Assembly (NCBI GenBank): GCA_017163975.1
Contig: JAFFSR010000218.1
Span: forward strand, 10,047,501 to 10,111,500
DNA length: 64,000 nucleotides
From: Anastatus disparis
Taxonomy: Eukaryota; Arthropoda; Insecta; Hymenoptera; Eupelmidae
Reading direction: 5' to 3'
In this document: one piece after another, positions 39,509 to 49,993 of the stretch
Layout of the letters: every line of letters starts with the position of its first letter
How positions within the stretch are numbered: position 1 is the stretch's first letter
Notes under the pieces: model-generated
What the model saw: the letters and a program-made list of their open reading frames with translations, nothing else
Told to the model about the DNA's origin: nothing
The model's database searches: none
Program-made: the position numbers and the translations under genes

Positions 39509-39514
39509 TGTGAT
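39509..39514 (+). promoter_or_regulatory. K-box 4
   Basis: TGTGAT, about 40 bases before the probable polyadenylation signal. Confidence 0.5.
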
Positions 39515-39553
39515 ATATGTTAAACTAGCACCTTAAGTTATCATTAATGATTC

Positions 39554-39559
39554 AATAAA
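39554..39559 (+). terminator. Polyadenylation signal of the Bearded-family gene
   Basis: AATAAA downstream of the last K-box. It is the first strong candidate that would include all K-boxes. Confidence 0.5.
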
Positions 39560-39580
39560 TTGAATTTATTTAAACAATAT

Positions 39581-42400
39581 AATTATGGATATTTTTGATT
39601 TCAATGCTTCTCCTTTGTCCTTTAAAGTTTCCTTTTTAGTCCTTTAATCTTCTTTTATAATTAGGTCATTAATAAATTTCTTGATATTTAGTTAAAATTA
39701 TTAAAATTTTTATTGTTTTGAAAATTATTAATTTATTTTTTATCAATTAAAATTATTCTGTTTTTATTAAATATTTTGAACTTTTATTTGAAAATCAATA
39801 AGTATATGCATTAATTAATTAAAAATTAAATTTTTAAATTATTTTTAGTGAAGCAAGAAAATGCTATTAGAAAATGTAAATTAACATATTTTATTATAAT
39901 GAACAATTAAAACATTATTATGCATAATTTTGAATAAAATAGAAAGAATGCAATTAACAGATGCAAATTAACATTTTTTATTATAATGAACAATTTAATT
40001 ATTATTATAATGGATAATTTTTGATAAAATAGAAAAAAAGGCAATTAAAATTGTTTGTTATAATGCACATATTTTTACCCTTCGTTTATTCATATAACGA
40101 GTTGAGAGAAAAAAAAATCAAATTGAACAAGTTTCGTAAATATTAACAAGCGTCACTAAAGAAAAATATATATATCCATCTTTCTTTATTCTTAAGAATT
40201 GAAACGATAATGAATTTTCACGGATATGCAACCGTGACAGACAATCAAATCCATATATTCTCCTGTTTTTCCTTTCATAAGATGCACGTGCACAAATTCG
40301 ATTAACTTTAATCCCTATATGTGGATTCCTTAAGCTTTTGCTTGTACAAAAGAAGATTTGTTATGCTTTTACAAAAAAAGAAGAAGAAGAAACCCAAAGA
40401 AGTAGTTTAGATCCTTTTTTTTTCTTCCTCATATTTCTACCTGGAAAAGTCGTGGGATCGGTCATTCGGCATAATGTTCGGGGAGTTTTAAGAATAACAT
40501 CGACTATCCCCGACGCATTATTCTTCGAGAAATTGGACATGGGTTAAAATTCTCCCTTTTTTTTCCAGTCTTCTTTCTTGAAAAATTTCTTCCTTTTTAG
40601 TCGACTTTTCTGTGTGTCATAGAAATTGGAATCTTTTCAAAAATGAAAAAAAAAAAAAAAAATAGTTAAAAAAAGAGGCCGGTTTAATTATGGGTTCAAA
40701 AGCTAGCTTTTTTTTCTATTATGACGAAGTGGCCTTTCAATTTCGAAATAATGACACGCCAATACGTATATATTTTTTCTTCGTCATTGTAAAAATGAAT
40801 TTCATGCAGCGTAACCATTACTTTTTTGTATGTGCATGGAGAATCGTAAAATACAATTTAAGCTTTTGAATTGTTCGAATAAAAAGTGCCAATTAAAAAA
40901 ATGTAAAAAAAGTTCCTAAAATGAAATTTATGAAGAATTATTTAAAAAAGAAAGTATTTAAGCTTTTTTGTACTCAATGGACGTAATATCTATTGTAAAA
41001 TTCAACAATTATGTATACTCGTTTTTCCATTTTTTAAGAATTACAAAATATAAAAGTAATCCCTAGAAACGGACCAACACAATGCACATGTAAAAAGTAA
41101 GCTAGAAATGTACGCATCGTTATTATGCGCGATATGTTCAATTAGTTCGGAATATGAGCTCTCTGCGTGTAACTTATGTAAAATTTAGTGCTGTTCATTA
41201 GTAGTAATTTATTCTTGTGGAGAACGGCGACTAATGAGATGGGATTTGTGAACGCATGTAAATTCTTTCTTTTTTTTTTCTGTTTTGTTTTTATGCAACG
41301 AGAAATAATGTATTATTTGAAGGAGAAAAGACAAAAATTTTGAAAGTAATGAGTGCAATGAGGGTTGGTATTGTTTTTGGATAATGGGGTGAATCCTATG
41401 GAAAAAATGCAATGGATTTCATTCATTTATTTGAAAAAAAAAATAAGTTTCAAACTAAAAAAAAATTTTTGTTAAGTTATGATTAGATTATTTTTGAAAA
41501 AATTTACTTTACAAAATATTTAAGAAGAATAATGTTATAATTTGAATTAATTAGAAGATCTAATTGATTTGAAATCATTAATAAAAATAATGTAAATTTT
41601 TCTGACTCTATTGTGTCAATAAGTGGAAAAATAAAATCTATATTCTACATTTAGAACACAATTTTCGTAAAAATAATTTGAATTTTTAGAATTATTTAAT
41701 ATATTTCCATAATTAATTGATAAATGATAAAACATGAATAATAAAAGGAAAATATAAGTTTAATCTTATTATAAAAATATTAAGAAATTCAAAAGAATGA
41801 AAAAAATGATTAAACATAATAAGCGAGAGAAGAAAAATTTTAACTTTATCTTATCAGAAAAATGTTAGGAAATTCAAAAGCCTGAAAAAACATGAAAAAA
41901 ACACGAATAAAAAAAGAAAAATGTGACTTTAATCTAATCTTATCATAAAAATAATGGGAAATTTATAATAACGAACAAAAATGATTGTCAAACTTGTTTT
42001 TATTAAAAATTTGTACCGTAAAAATATTATCTTTGTCTCGTTTACTTCATCTTTGATAGGCACACGCTCACACACATGCACGTGTGTACGCATCGAGGCG
42101 CACAACGTGCTTACAATTTATAGACAATTTGTACGTTAAAGTGTTGAAAAAATTGTTTCGTAGAAAAATTATTACAATCGATTTTCTTTGTTATTTTTTT
42201 AAATATTCATAAAAAATCACCTGCGAGCTTTGAATCATCGTTCATATTAATTTTTCTCTTCGATTGACTCGCTTTGTTCTTTCATATAAAATTACTCTTA
42301 GAAAGTATACTTTATATACATAAAAATTTTGGCTATTTACACTATACAATATTATTTTTTTTTTCTTTCTTGACTTAGCCGCGGTAAATAAATAGTTATA
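39581..42400. other. Convergent intergenic region between the Bearded-family gene and Hey
   Basis: No coding sequence found. Degenerate AT-rich tandem duplications occur at 39873-40048 (about 88-base unit, two copies) and about 41740-41960 (about 90-base unit, two to three copies). The Hey 3' end probably lies near 42400, where TTTATT gives AATAAA on the - strand. Confidence 0.45.
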
Positions 42401-42455
42401 ATTTATTTTTATTTAATATCACTCTTATAAGGTACTAGTATGACTATGTTGTGTT

Positions 42456-42461
42456 ATCACA
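42456..42461 (-). promoter_or_regulatory. K-box in the Hey 3'UTR
   Basis: ATCACA on the + strand is TGTGAT in the Hey transcript, about 360 bases past its stop codon. A single hexamer match is weak evidence. Confidence 0.3.
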
Positions 42462-42818
42462 ACGGAGAGAGTAGCGTTTTTAATTGTAATATTGTTACAT
42501 CTTTGTCGCTCTTTTCTTTCTTCTATATATTTGGTTTGATTAGATTTTTTACTTTCTTTTCCTGATAATTCAATAGAACCTTTCAACACCTGACTTTTAT
42601 AGATCAAAGTCTTAATAAATACGTTAAAAAAATATTTAATTTTTTAGTCAAGTTTTAATCGTTGACGAAGGCTCGGTAATCGGGCCCCCAACTTCAATTA
42701 ATGGCACAATATTAACAACGATAATTGGCGTTAAAAGTTTTTAGGTTTATAGTCTCTGTGTTTTTCTTCGATAAACTGGTTGATTTTGGTTAATTTGGTA
42801 TATGAGTTTTTTGTTATT

Positions 42819-45190
42819 TTAATATGCAAGCTCAGCACCCCAAGGCCTGTAAGGTTTGCCGTGTTGTTGCTGGGCATATTGAGCTGGATATTGTCCGGCG
42901 GTTGGATATTGAGCCGAGGGCCAAGCTAATGGTGATGGATGTGGTGCTGGTGGAGGTGGCGGTGGCGGTGTCGCTTGGATTTGAAGACTCGACGATGTTG
43001 CTTGCTCGTAATTCGTTTGTTGCTGTTGCTGCTGATGCTGCGACTGTTGCTGTTGCTGTTGCTGTTGCTGCGATTGCTGCTGTTGAGGTTGTTCTCGGTG
43101 AAAACTTTGTAGATGAGAGAGCAGCCTTAATCTTAACGGATCTCTTTCGTCGAGACCTTCCATCGTGACAAGATAACGACCAACCTCTGCCGCACACTCG
43201 CCCCAGCCTACCGCGTGGTAATCCATTGCGAGCTTGGTACTGTCGTAACCTTCCGCTCCTGTAACATAATTAATTATCCATTCATAAGTACATGTGAACA
43301 AGCAAAAATTTTTTTTTTAATTCTAAATTTATTTTTCTTGATTAAGGTGATTTAATAAAATATATTATTTATACATAGTTGCTGACATTGCAGTTTGCTG
43401 GATTTTTATTGTTTTTTAAAAGTTTTTTTAAATATGTCCATCTCATATTTTTTATTAATTAAATTAAAAAGGCATATTTTTTGGATGTTTTAAATTTTTT
43501 TAATTGACTTTATACTATTTTAAAATATATCAATTTCAAATGTATCAATTTTATGCTCATCGCTATTGATTTATTTAATTTTAGTTCGTTCCACATATGA
43601 ATCAAAATTCTGAATATACGTTTATTAGCGTGAAAGGAAGTGTCATCATATTTTTATTATACTTTAAACTATTCACTCGTACTATTGAATTCCATTTTCA
43701 TCGTTTTATAACAGCATTTCGAATTATTGCATTCGCAATTTTATTGCACGTATAACTTTTAAAGTGTCGCAAGCTTTAATTTTTCTCATTGTGATATGTC
43801 ATCCCACATAATATGCAAAATAAGTACACGTTATTTCGTAAGTATTACGCGCTACTTTAGAATTTGCAAAACAAATAAATATGCATTCCATCTATCATTT
43901 AGATCGTAATTTATAAAATTAGTATATGAAAGAGAATAACAAATAAATCATGATTAATTTAGTTCCGCCCCCGTTATACCTCTCGAGCACCCCCCCGTAA
44001 TGAATATAACGCGTCGTCGAACACGTATACGGGCATAATATGTATAACACAGAGAGAGAGAGAGAGAGAGAGAGAGGGAGCACTCATCAAGTCAGGTAAA
44101 AAAAAAAAGGTAAAAAATCGGGGTAAAATCCGTAATAGCTGTATAGTCGGATTCGGAAGATTCCCATGGGTTCTTGCATATACATGCGGCAGGCCGCATC
44201 ATTGGCCGCGTATATACATATAGATGCGGCAGATGGTCCGAGGAGAGTAAAAAGAGAGAGAGAGAGAGAGAGAGTGAGCGAGTAATATAAAGCGAGCAAG
44301 GTGCAAGCAAAGAGCCGCAGGTAGCGTGGGAACCAATCCGGCGCTCACGCACTCAACGTTAATGGGGATTCCCTTTTCGACGCCCCTTCTTTATAAATGT
44401 GTACATATATACGCACTCTTGTCCTACTAAATAGTCACCGATAACCCTTCAATATTTAACTTTACTCCCCTTATCATTATTATGCGGGAAAAAAAATGGT
44501 CAATCTTATTGCGTTATCATTTAACACCACGCGAGATATCATTTTGTCATTTCTAATGATAGAAAGGTTTTATCAGTTCTAGCGATAGGATTACACTAGC
44601 GCTAACAAGCTCAGGTTTACTTAGCAAAAAGAAGAAAACAAAAAAAGTTAATCATCTATCGAATTATGCATCGTGGGGAAGCTTTTTACCTATCGTTTGA
44701 TAAAAACAAGAATAGATTTTAAAAATAGATAGTACATCAAGAGGTGCGATCGCGCCTAGAGGGCAAGTATACATTAAAAAAAAAGTTTTAAGTTATTCTG
44801 CTATTATTGAAAACATCTGAATCTCCTTTGATTAGAACAAAGATTGGTTTGACAAGTTATTTGAGCTGTCGAAGAAGAAGAAGAAGACTTTTCCCATAGA
44901 GCAGAAATAGAAAGCTTTGTTTTGTACATGAATTTAAAGAATAAAGAGCAATAATAGACGAAAGCCATAATACATGTATATAAGGAGCGAAGCGAGGGTG
45001 TGCATATGAGTAGCTGCTAAGCAATAAGCAATAGGTATATTACAAAGCTGGTATATGTGTGTATAATATATAAAGAAAAATAAAGAAACATAAGAAAAGA
45101 AGAAGAAGAAGAGGTGGGAGAGAAAGAGCCACAGGAGTAATATCAAGCTTGCTTTCCCACGTAGTGGGGCACATCTGTCTCCAGACACCT

Positions 45191-45223
<33 letters not shown>

Positions 45224-48200
45224 TTTTAGTTCCCTTACCCCTCCGTTATATACGAAGCTCGTGTTTCCCCTACATATAAACTTGTGTGTATGTATGTACG
45301 TGTATGCATGCAAGAGTGAGAAAGAGAGTAAAAGACTTGAGGCTCTGAAGCAAAGAGCTGTATAATATGCCGGGGGAGCTAAAATCGTGGGAACGTCACT
45401 CGGAAGAGTTCTTCTTGACTTCCTGTGCTTCCCACAGGATCGAGCGCTGTGTTACTCTCACTCGATGTGTATATATATACGTAGGTCCAGCACCTGCTCT
45501 CTCACACTCTTCACGGCCCTCTTACGGTGATCCATTTGTTTTTCTTTAGATGTACATTATGGACCCTTTTACGGTCCTATTATTTTTTTCTTTTTTTGAC
45601 CAATGTATTTACAATCCCGTTAATGTTCGATCTGTATTGAACTATTTTTTTTCTATTTTCTATTATTTTCTTTTTTTTTTCTATTTTTTCTTTCATTTTT
45701 TCTATTCTTTTGATATTTAAAGGGTTGAGAAAAATTTAGCGAAAAATCGAAGTCAAGTGAAAAATTGTTTCAATCAAATTGACAGTAAATAAGGCAAAGA
45801 AGTAGAAAATGAGGGTGAGAGCAAAAGAAGCAGGTGCGAATACCTGGGCTGTTTTGCTTATCGAGTTATCGAGTTACGTCGTCTTATGCATGTTATATAT
45901 ATACATGCCCACATCGTCATTCACACGCCAAATTTTCGCACGATTTTTCGAAAGACCAGACCACGTTTACTATACTTCGTTTAAGCATGACTAACAGGTG
46001 TCTTCCGGTATGTTGTAGTATAGTTACAAAATTTTATGTATACACACGCACACACATATATACACACTCAAAACCAAACAGTCTTTTACCTCCACCTTCT
46101 CCTTTTTCTTACTCTTGACACTCTTCTCCTTCATCCCTCCCCCCCCCCCCACCCCCTTCTTTTGTTCTCTTTATGTTTTTTTTTTCCTTCTTATTCATCG
46201 TTTGTTTGTAAACAAGCCCCACCTTTTGGCTTATGAGCTACCGTGTGACCACTGATCCCTCATTATTATTCTACCCTTATTTTTATGATTATCGGTTTAT
46301 TGACGAGCAATGCTTACAAAATACCTCATTTGTTTACTAATTGTATCAATATGCTTAGCGAGCAACTTTATTTGTACATGTTTATAATTATCTGATCAAT
46401 GAATCAATGCAAATTCAAATTTATCTAGTTTTTCATGAAAATTTATTTTTTTCAAAATTGCATAAACATGATATTTAGTATCATAGATTAAAGGTAGAAT
46501 ATTCAAAATGGTAACGCGCTAATGTTTGTCTAATGAGTATTAAACTTTTAATTATTATAGTTTTTTTTTAATTTAAAATTTTTGGTTTATCATGGATAAC
46601 AATTTCTTAATCGTATTAACCGAATTTTTCATTTCATATTTTGTGTATAAGTGTCCAATATTATTCATTCATAAAAGGGTTGTTTTTGCTACCTTAGCAC
46701 ATATTACATTTACGTTTGAAAAAAGCTACAAGAATTTACATTTTTATCACTAGTTTTTCTAATAGTTAAGTTAAAATAACACGAGGGTACTATAGGATTG
46801 AAATATCTATTTGTTTAATTAAATCATGATTGGAAAAATAATTTATTCTTGAGAAATATGGGATATTATAAAAATAATATAAACAATAATTTTAAGACTT
46901 TCAAATATTTATAAATAAAATGCTATTCATTAAAAATGATTTAAAATTTTTTATAATCGTGTCTTTTTGTTTAAATAATTTTAGCTTAAAAAAATATCCA
47001 ACACAGAATAATAATAATTTTTTATTGATGTAACTCCAAAAAGCATTGTGTAAAAATAGAAATTTGGCTATCCTACATTGACAACAAATATCACTCGTAG
47101 ATTGCGAGCTATATTATTGGATTAATGAATATATTCTATTTTTAAAATGAGAATTTCACAGTAGAGGTAAACATTGTATCGTCTCATTTCAACGATGTCA
47201 ATGTTTACTTTTGTCTTGACTTCGCTCGAATAAAAACAAAGTTTGTTAACGGGCTAATATGCAGGTGTTAATCTATCGTTCAGATCGCGTGAATATAACG
47301 TATTTTTGTTTGCTACCTACGAAGGATATTTTATGTCAATGTAGTATAGCCAAATTTCTCTCTGCAGGAATTAATTATAAATTTATTTTCACGAAACCTT
47401 TTATAAATGAAAAATTCAATGATTTGAAAATAGAATTTTTTATAACCTTACATGAATACAAATTTAAGCTGGTACAATTATTCTCATTGATTGATTTATT
47501 ATTTTCGACTTATTATTTTTTGTTGGGATTAAAAACCATTCAATTTTTAAATGATATTAAATTAACAATTTAAAATTAGAAACTAAAATTTAAATAAAAC
47601 AATTACCTTTGTTTCTAAGTGTCCTTAAATGTTCGACGGTAAGCTGGAGAATTTCGGCTTTCTCAAGTTTACCGCTATGGGGGTCCCTTGCCGCCGCCGG
47701 TACAAGCCGTCTAAGCTCCCCCAGGGATGCATTTATACGATCTCGGCGCTTTTTTTCAATCATACCTCTTCGCCTCTTGCGAGACGTATGCTGGCAAGAA
47801 TCACCGCCAGGTGAATTACATCTGAAAATTTTTTAGTTTTCCTTTTAATTGTTTTCATCAAATTATGTTTTGCTAGAGCTTTTATAATTGCTGTCATGAT
47901 GTTTATCAATACCATGTTATGTTATAATTAATACATCATGTGCTTTGTTTTTTTTTTTTAAATTTCATATTATAAATCTGTTATAGACTAAATATATTTT
48001 TCATTTGCTTAAAGAAAAAATAAATTTTTTCCATTAATTATAAATGGCTCTTTAAAAAGCTCAAGCTTGAGCTTGAGCTTGCATCTGGACTAAAACCATG
48101 AATCATAATTTTTAAATATTTCAACTGTTATGGACAAGTTAAGATCATTTTAATGTTGCAAATGTTGTTAAGGATAAATAATTTAATAATTTATCAAACA

Positions 48201-49109
48201 AACAAACTAAATAATGTATAATGAAATGAACAATTTTAATGCGTATCAATCGAATGTTCAACAGATAAGAACTTGCGTAAAAATAGAAATGCTTTAGCGA
48301 GTAGATAAACAATTTTCTTTTTTTAGAGTTGACTGACTAATTTTACAAGACTTTCAGTTACAATAATTATATCTTATCATGGCAGTCAGGAAGTTAACAA
48401 AAAGATAAAGAGCAGCTTTATACACCATTATTTTCACACGAAATGTTATAATTTATCAGAAAATTAACATAAATTAGAACACAGATAAAAGTTTTAATGA
48501 AATTAATTAATTGATTAAAGATTTTTCTAAACTATTTAGCAAAATATAATTAAAATTATTTAGATTCTTTGTGTCGCTTCTACTTTTTATTGTTAAAAAA
48601 TAAAATTTCACATAATCACAGAATAGATGGTAATATTGATAACCGCAATAAAGAAAAGGGTTGACCAAAAACTAGACAAAGACCAAAAAGTAACTGTTCT
48701 TATCAACTTACGGTTCTTTGCCACTTTCTTCAGAAAACACATCATCACAGTCCGAATCACTCATAGGCCTCTTAAGGCTCCTACTCTGTTGTTGCTGTTG
48801 TTGTTGTTGTTGCTGCTGCTGATTTTCTTGGCCAGTTTGGCTATCAGCCGTGGCTGCCGTGTGTTCATGAGAGTAAGGATGCTGCTGGAGATGCTGTGGA
48901 TAATGGTGATGTGGATGATGTGGATGATGATGATGTGGTGGTGGCGGTGGCCAGTGATGCTGGTGATGATGATGATGTGGTGCTGGTGGTGGTCCAGCAG
49001 GAGGTGCCAATACTCCTGGAGGTGGTGGTGGTGCTAATGCACTGGTTGTCAATTCAGATGACAGCAAAGTACTGTTCTCTTCGGGTCGGGCAACCACAAC
49101 TCGCCACAT
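42819..49109 (-). CDS. Hey: Hey (hairy/E(spl)-related with YRPW) bHLH-Orange repressor, 350 aa
   Basis: Nuclear transcriptional repressor and direct Notch target. Exons 48712-49109, 47607-47821 and 42819-43258 join in phase. The bHLH is at residues 147-203, beginning [17 protein letters not shown]. The glycine at 152, where hairy and E(spl) proteins have proline, is Hey-specific. The Orange domain follows from about residue 208 ([26 protein letters not shown] is its start, split here by description only), then a Gln-rich and Pro-rich linker. The C-terminus is [12 protein letters not shown], i.e. YRPW plus a tail like the TEIGAF of vertebrate Hey. The N-terminus is unusually long: Pro/His-rich, then polyQ, then [11 protein letters not shown], which is where other Hey proteins nearly begin. 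Starting at that internal Met is possible, but the upstream Met at 49109 keeps an open frame. Intron 2 is 4.3 kb with Su(H) sites. Confidence 0.92.
44051..44076. repeat. (AG)13 microsatellite in Hey intron 2
   Basis: Thirteen AG units. A second tract of eleven units lies at 44253-44274. Both can act as GAGA-factor sites in insects. Confidence 0.9.
44325..44332 (+). promoter_or_regulatory. Su(H) site in Hey intron 2 (1)
   Basis: CGTGGGAA followed by C, a full match to the high-affinity consensus. Confidence 0.5.
45154..45161 (-). promoter_or_regulatory. Su(H) site in Hey intron 2 (2)
   Basis: TTCCCACG, i.e. CGTGGGAA on the Hey coding strand. Confidence 0.5.
45199..45223. repeat. (CT)n microsatellite in Hey intron 2
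   Basis: About twelve CT units between two Su(H)-type sites. Confidence 0.9.
45386..45393 (+). promoter_or_regulatory. Su(H) site in Hey intron 2 (3)
   Basis: CGTGGGAA followed by C. It faces the next site, TTCCCACA, with a 35-base gap, which is longer than the 15-17 bases of a canonical paired Su(H) site. Confidence 0.5.
45429..45436 (-). promoter_or_regulatory. Su(H) site in Hey intron 2 (4)
   Basis: TTCCCACA, i.e. TGTGGGAA on the Hey coding strand. Confidence 0.45.
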
Positions 49110-49130
49110 GTTTAGGATAATAGTATATCA

Positions 49131-49341
49131 CACGCGCACTTAAATTCTAATCACGTTATCTCCAATAAACTTGTTAGTTTGATTGCTCTTGTCACTCGGA
49201 GGGATGAGCACGCGAGATATTCGAAGAAATAAGAAAATCACGTTGATATGATAAGTATGAGGTCAGTGATTGTGATGGTTGCACTTGCTTGGATGTATAT
49301 CGCGCGCTTGCGTGCACGTGTCCTCTTCGCGGGTCCACGTG
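49131..49341. promoter_or_regulatory. Class B/C E-box cluster at the Hey 5' end
   Basis: CACGCG at 49131 and 49209, and CACGTG at 49315 and 49336, all within 230 bases upstream of the start codon, in a CpG-rich stretch. Hey and HES dimers bind CACGTG and CACGCG, so negative autoregulation is plausible. Confidence 0.45.
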
Positions 49342-49985
49342 TCGCGCACGTCGTCGCGAGAGTAAGAGTAACTGCTCGCGGACTGTCTTGTGTACGTATG
49401 TATGTATATTAAAAAGTTAGCCGACGACCGTTGGCGCGTGTGTACCGGTCGCGTGCCGACCAACGTATGTCGTGTGCAAGATCCGACCGACCGAACCGTT
49501 CAACTTCGTATATACATAGTCTTTGGTTCAAAGTACAGAAAGAGGAAGAAGAGAGCACAGAGAGAGAAAGAGAGAAAAGCACGAGCGCATGGCGCGACAC
49601 ACGACCCCCCCTTGCCCTATCCAATCGTGCCGCCCGCCGCCGCCCGCCACCCTTCCGCCGCCCTGCTCCGGTCTTCTATGCCTGCTGCATCGTATATACA
49701 GTCGCCAAAAACTCAAGGGTGGGATTGCCGCCACCGCTGCTCTAGCAGAATACTTTTTTGCTTTGTATATATATATATACATTGCTTGTATTATATAGTG
49801 TATACAGGAAAAGGAGAAAAACACAATTCTCTTGATCTCTCTCTCTCGCTCTTTAGTTTTTGTAGTTTTAGTCACTGGCGCTGGCGCCCTCCCCTCTCTT
49901 CCCCACCCCTTCGAACTCATAGTGCTCACCCTTGCCTTCTCTCTCTCTCTTTCCCCACCTCACCTCCCCCCTAAGATTATAACAT

Positions 49986-49993
49986 CGTGGGAA
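49986..49993 (+). promoter_or_regulatory. Su(H) site upstream of Hey
   Basis: CGTGGGAA about 880 bases upstream of the Hey start codon, at the edge of the GC-richer promoter region. Confidence 0.5.

Larger units (their letters stand above)
37962..39580 (+). other. 3'UTR of the Bearded-family gene
   Basis: About 1.6 kb from the stop codon to just past AATAAA at 39554-39559. It holds one GY-box, four K-boxes, a long stem-loop (38388-38528) and a poly-G run (39390-39404). I did not find a canonical Brd-box (AGCTTTA). The end of the transcript is inferred from the AATAAA. Confidence 0.6.

Noticed and set aside
42824..43168. Ala/Val-rich open frames overlapping Hey exon 3
   Set aside because: Shadows of CAG-rich Hey coding sequence in other frames.
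45386..45436. Canonical paired Su(H) site (SPS)
   Set aside because: The two sites face each other, but the gap is 35 bases instead of the 15-17 that allow cooperative Notch complex dimers.
42819..49109. E(spl)/hairy bHLH gene
   Set aside because: The basic region has Gly where those have Pro, and the C-terminus is YRPW with a tail, not a terminal WRPW; both point to Hey.
49390..49974. 194-residue + strand frame upstream of Hey
   Set aside because: Low-complexity Arg/Pro/Ser-rich; it is the antisense of the GC-richer Hey promoter and 5'UTR, with several overlapping frames.
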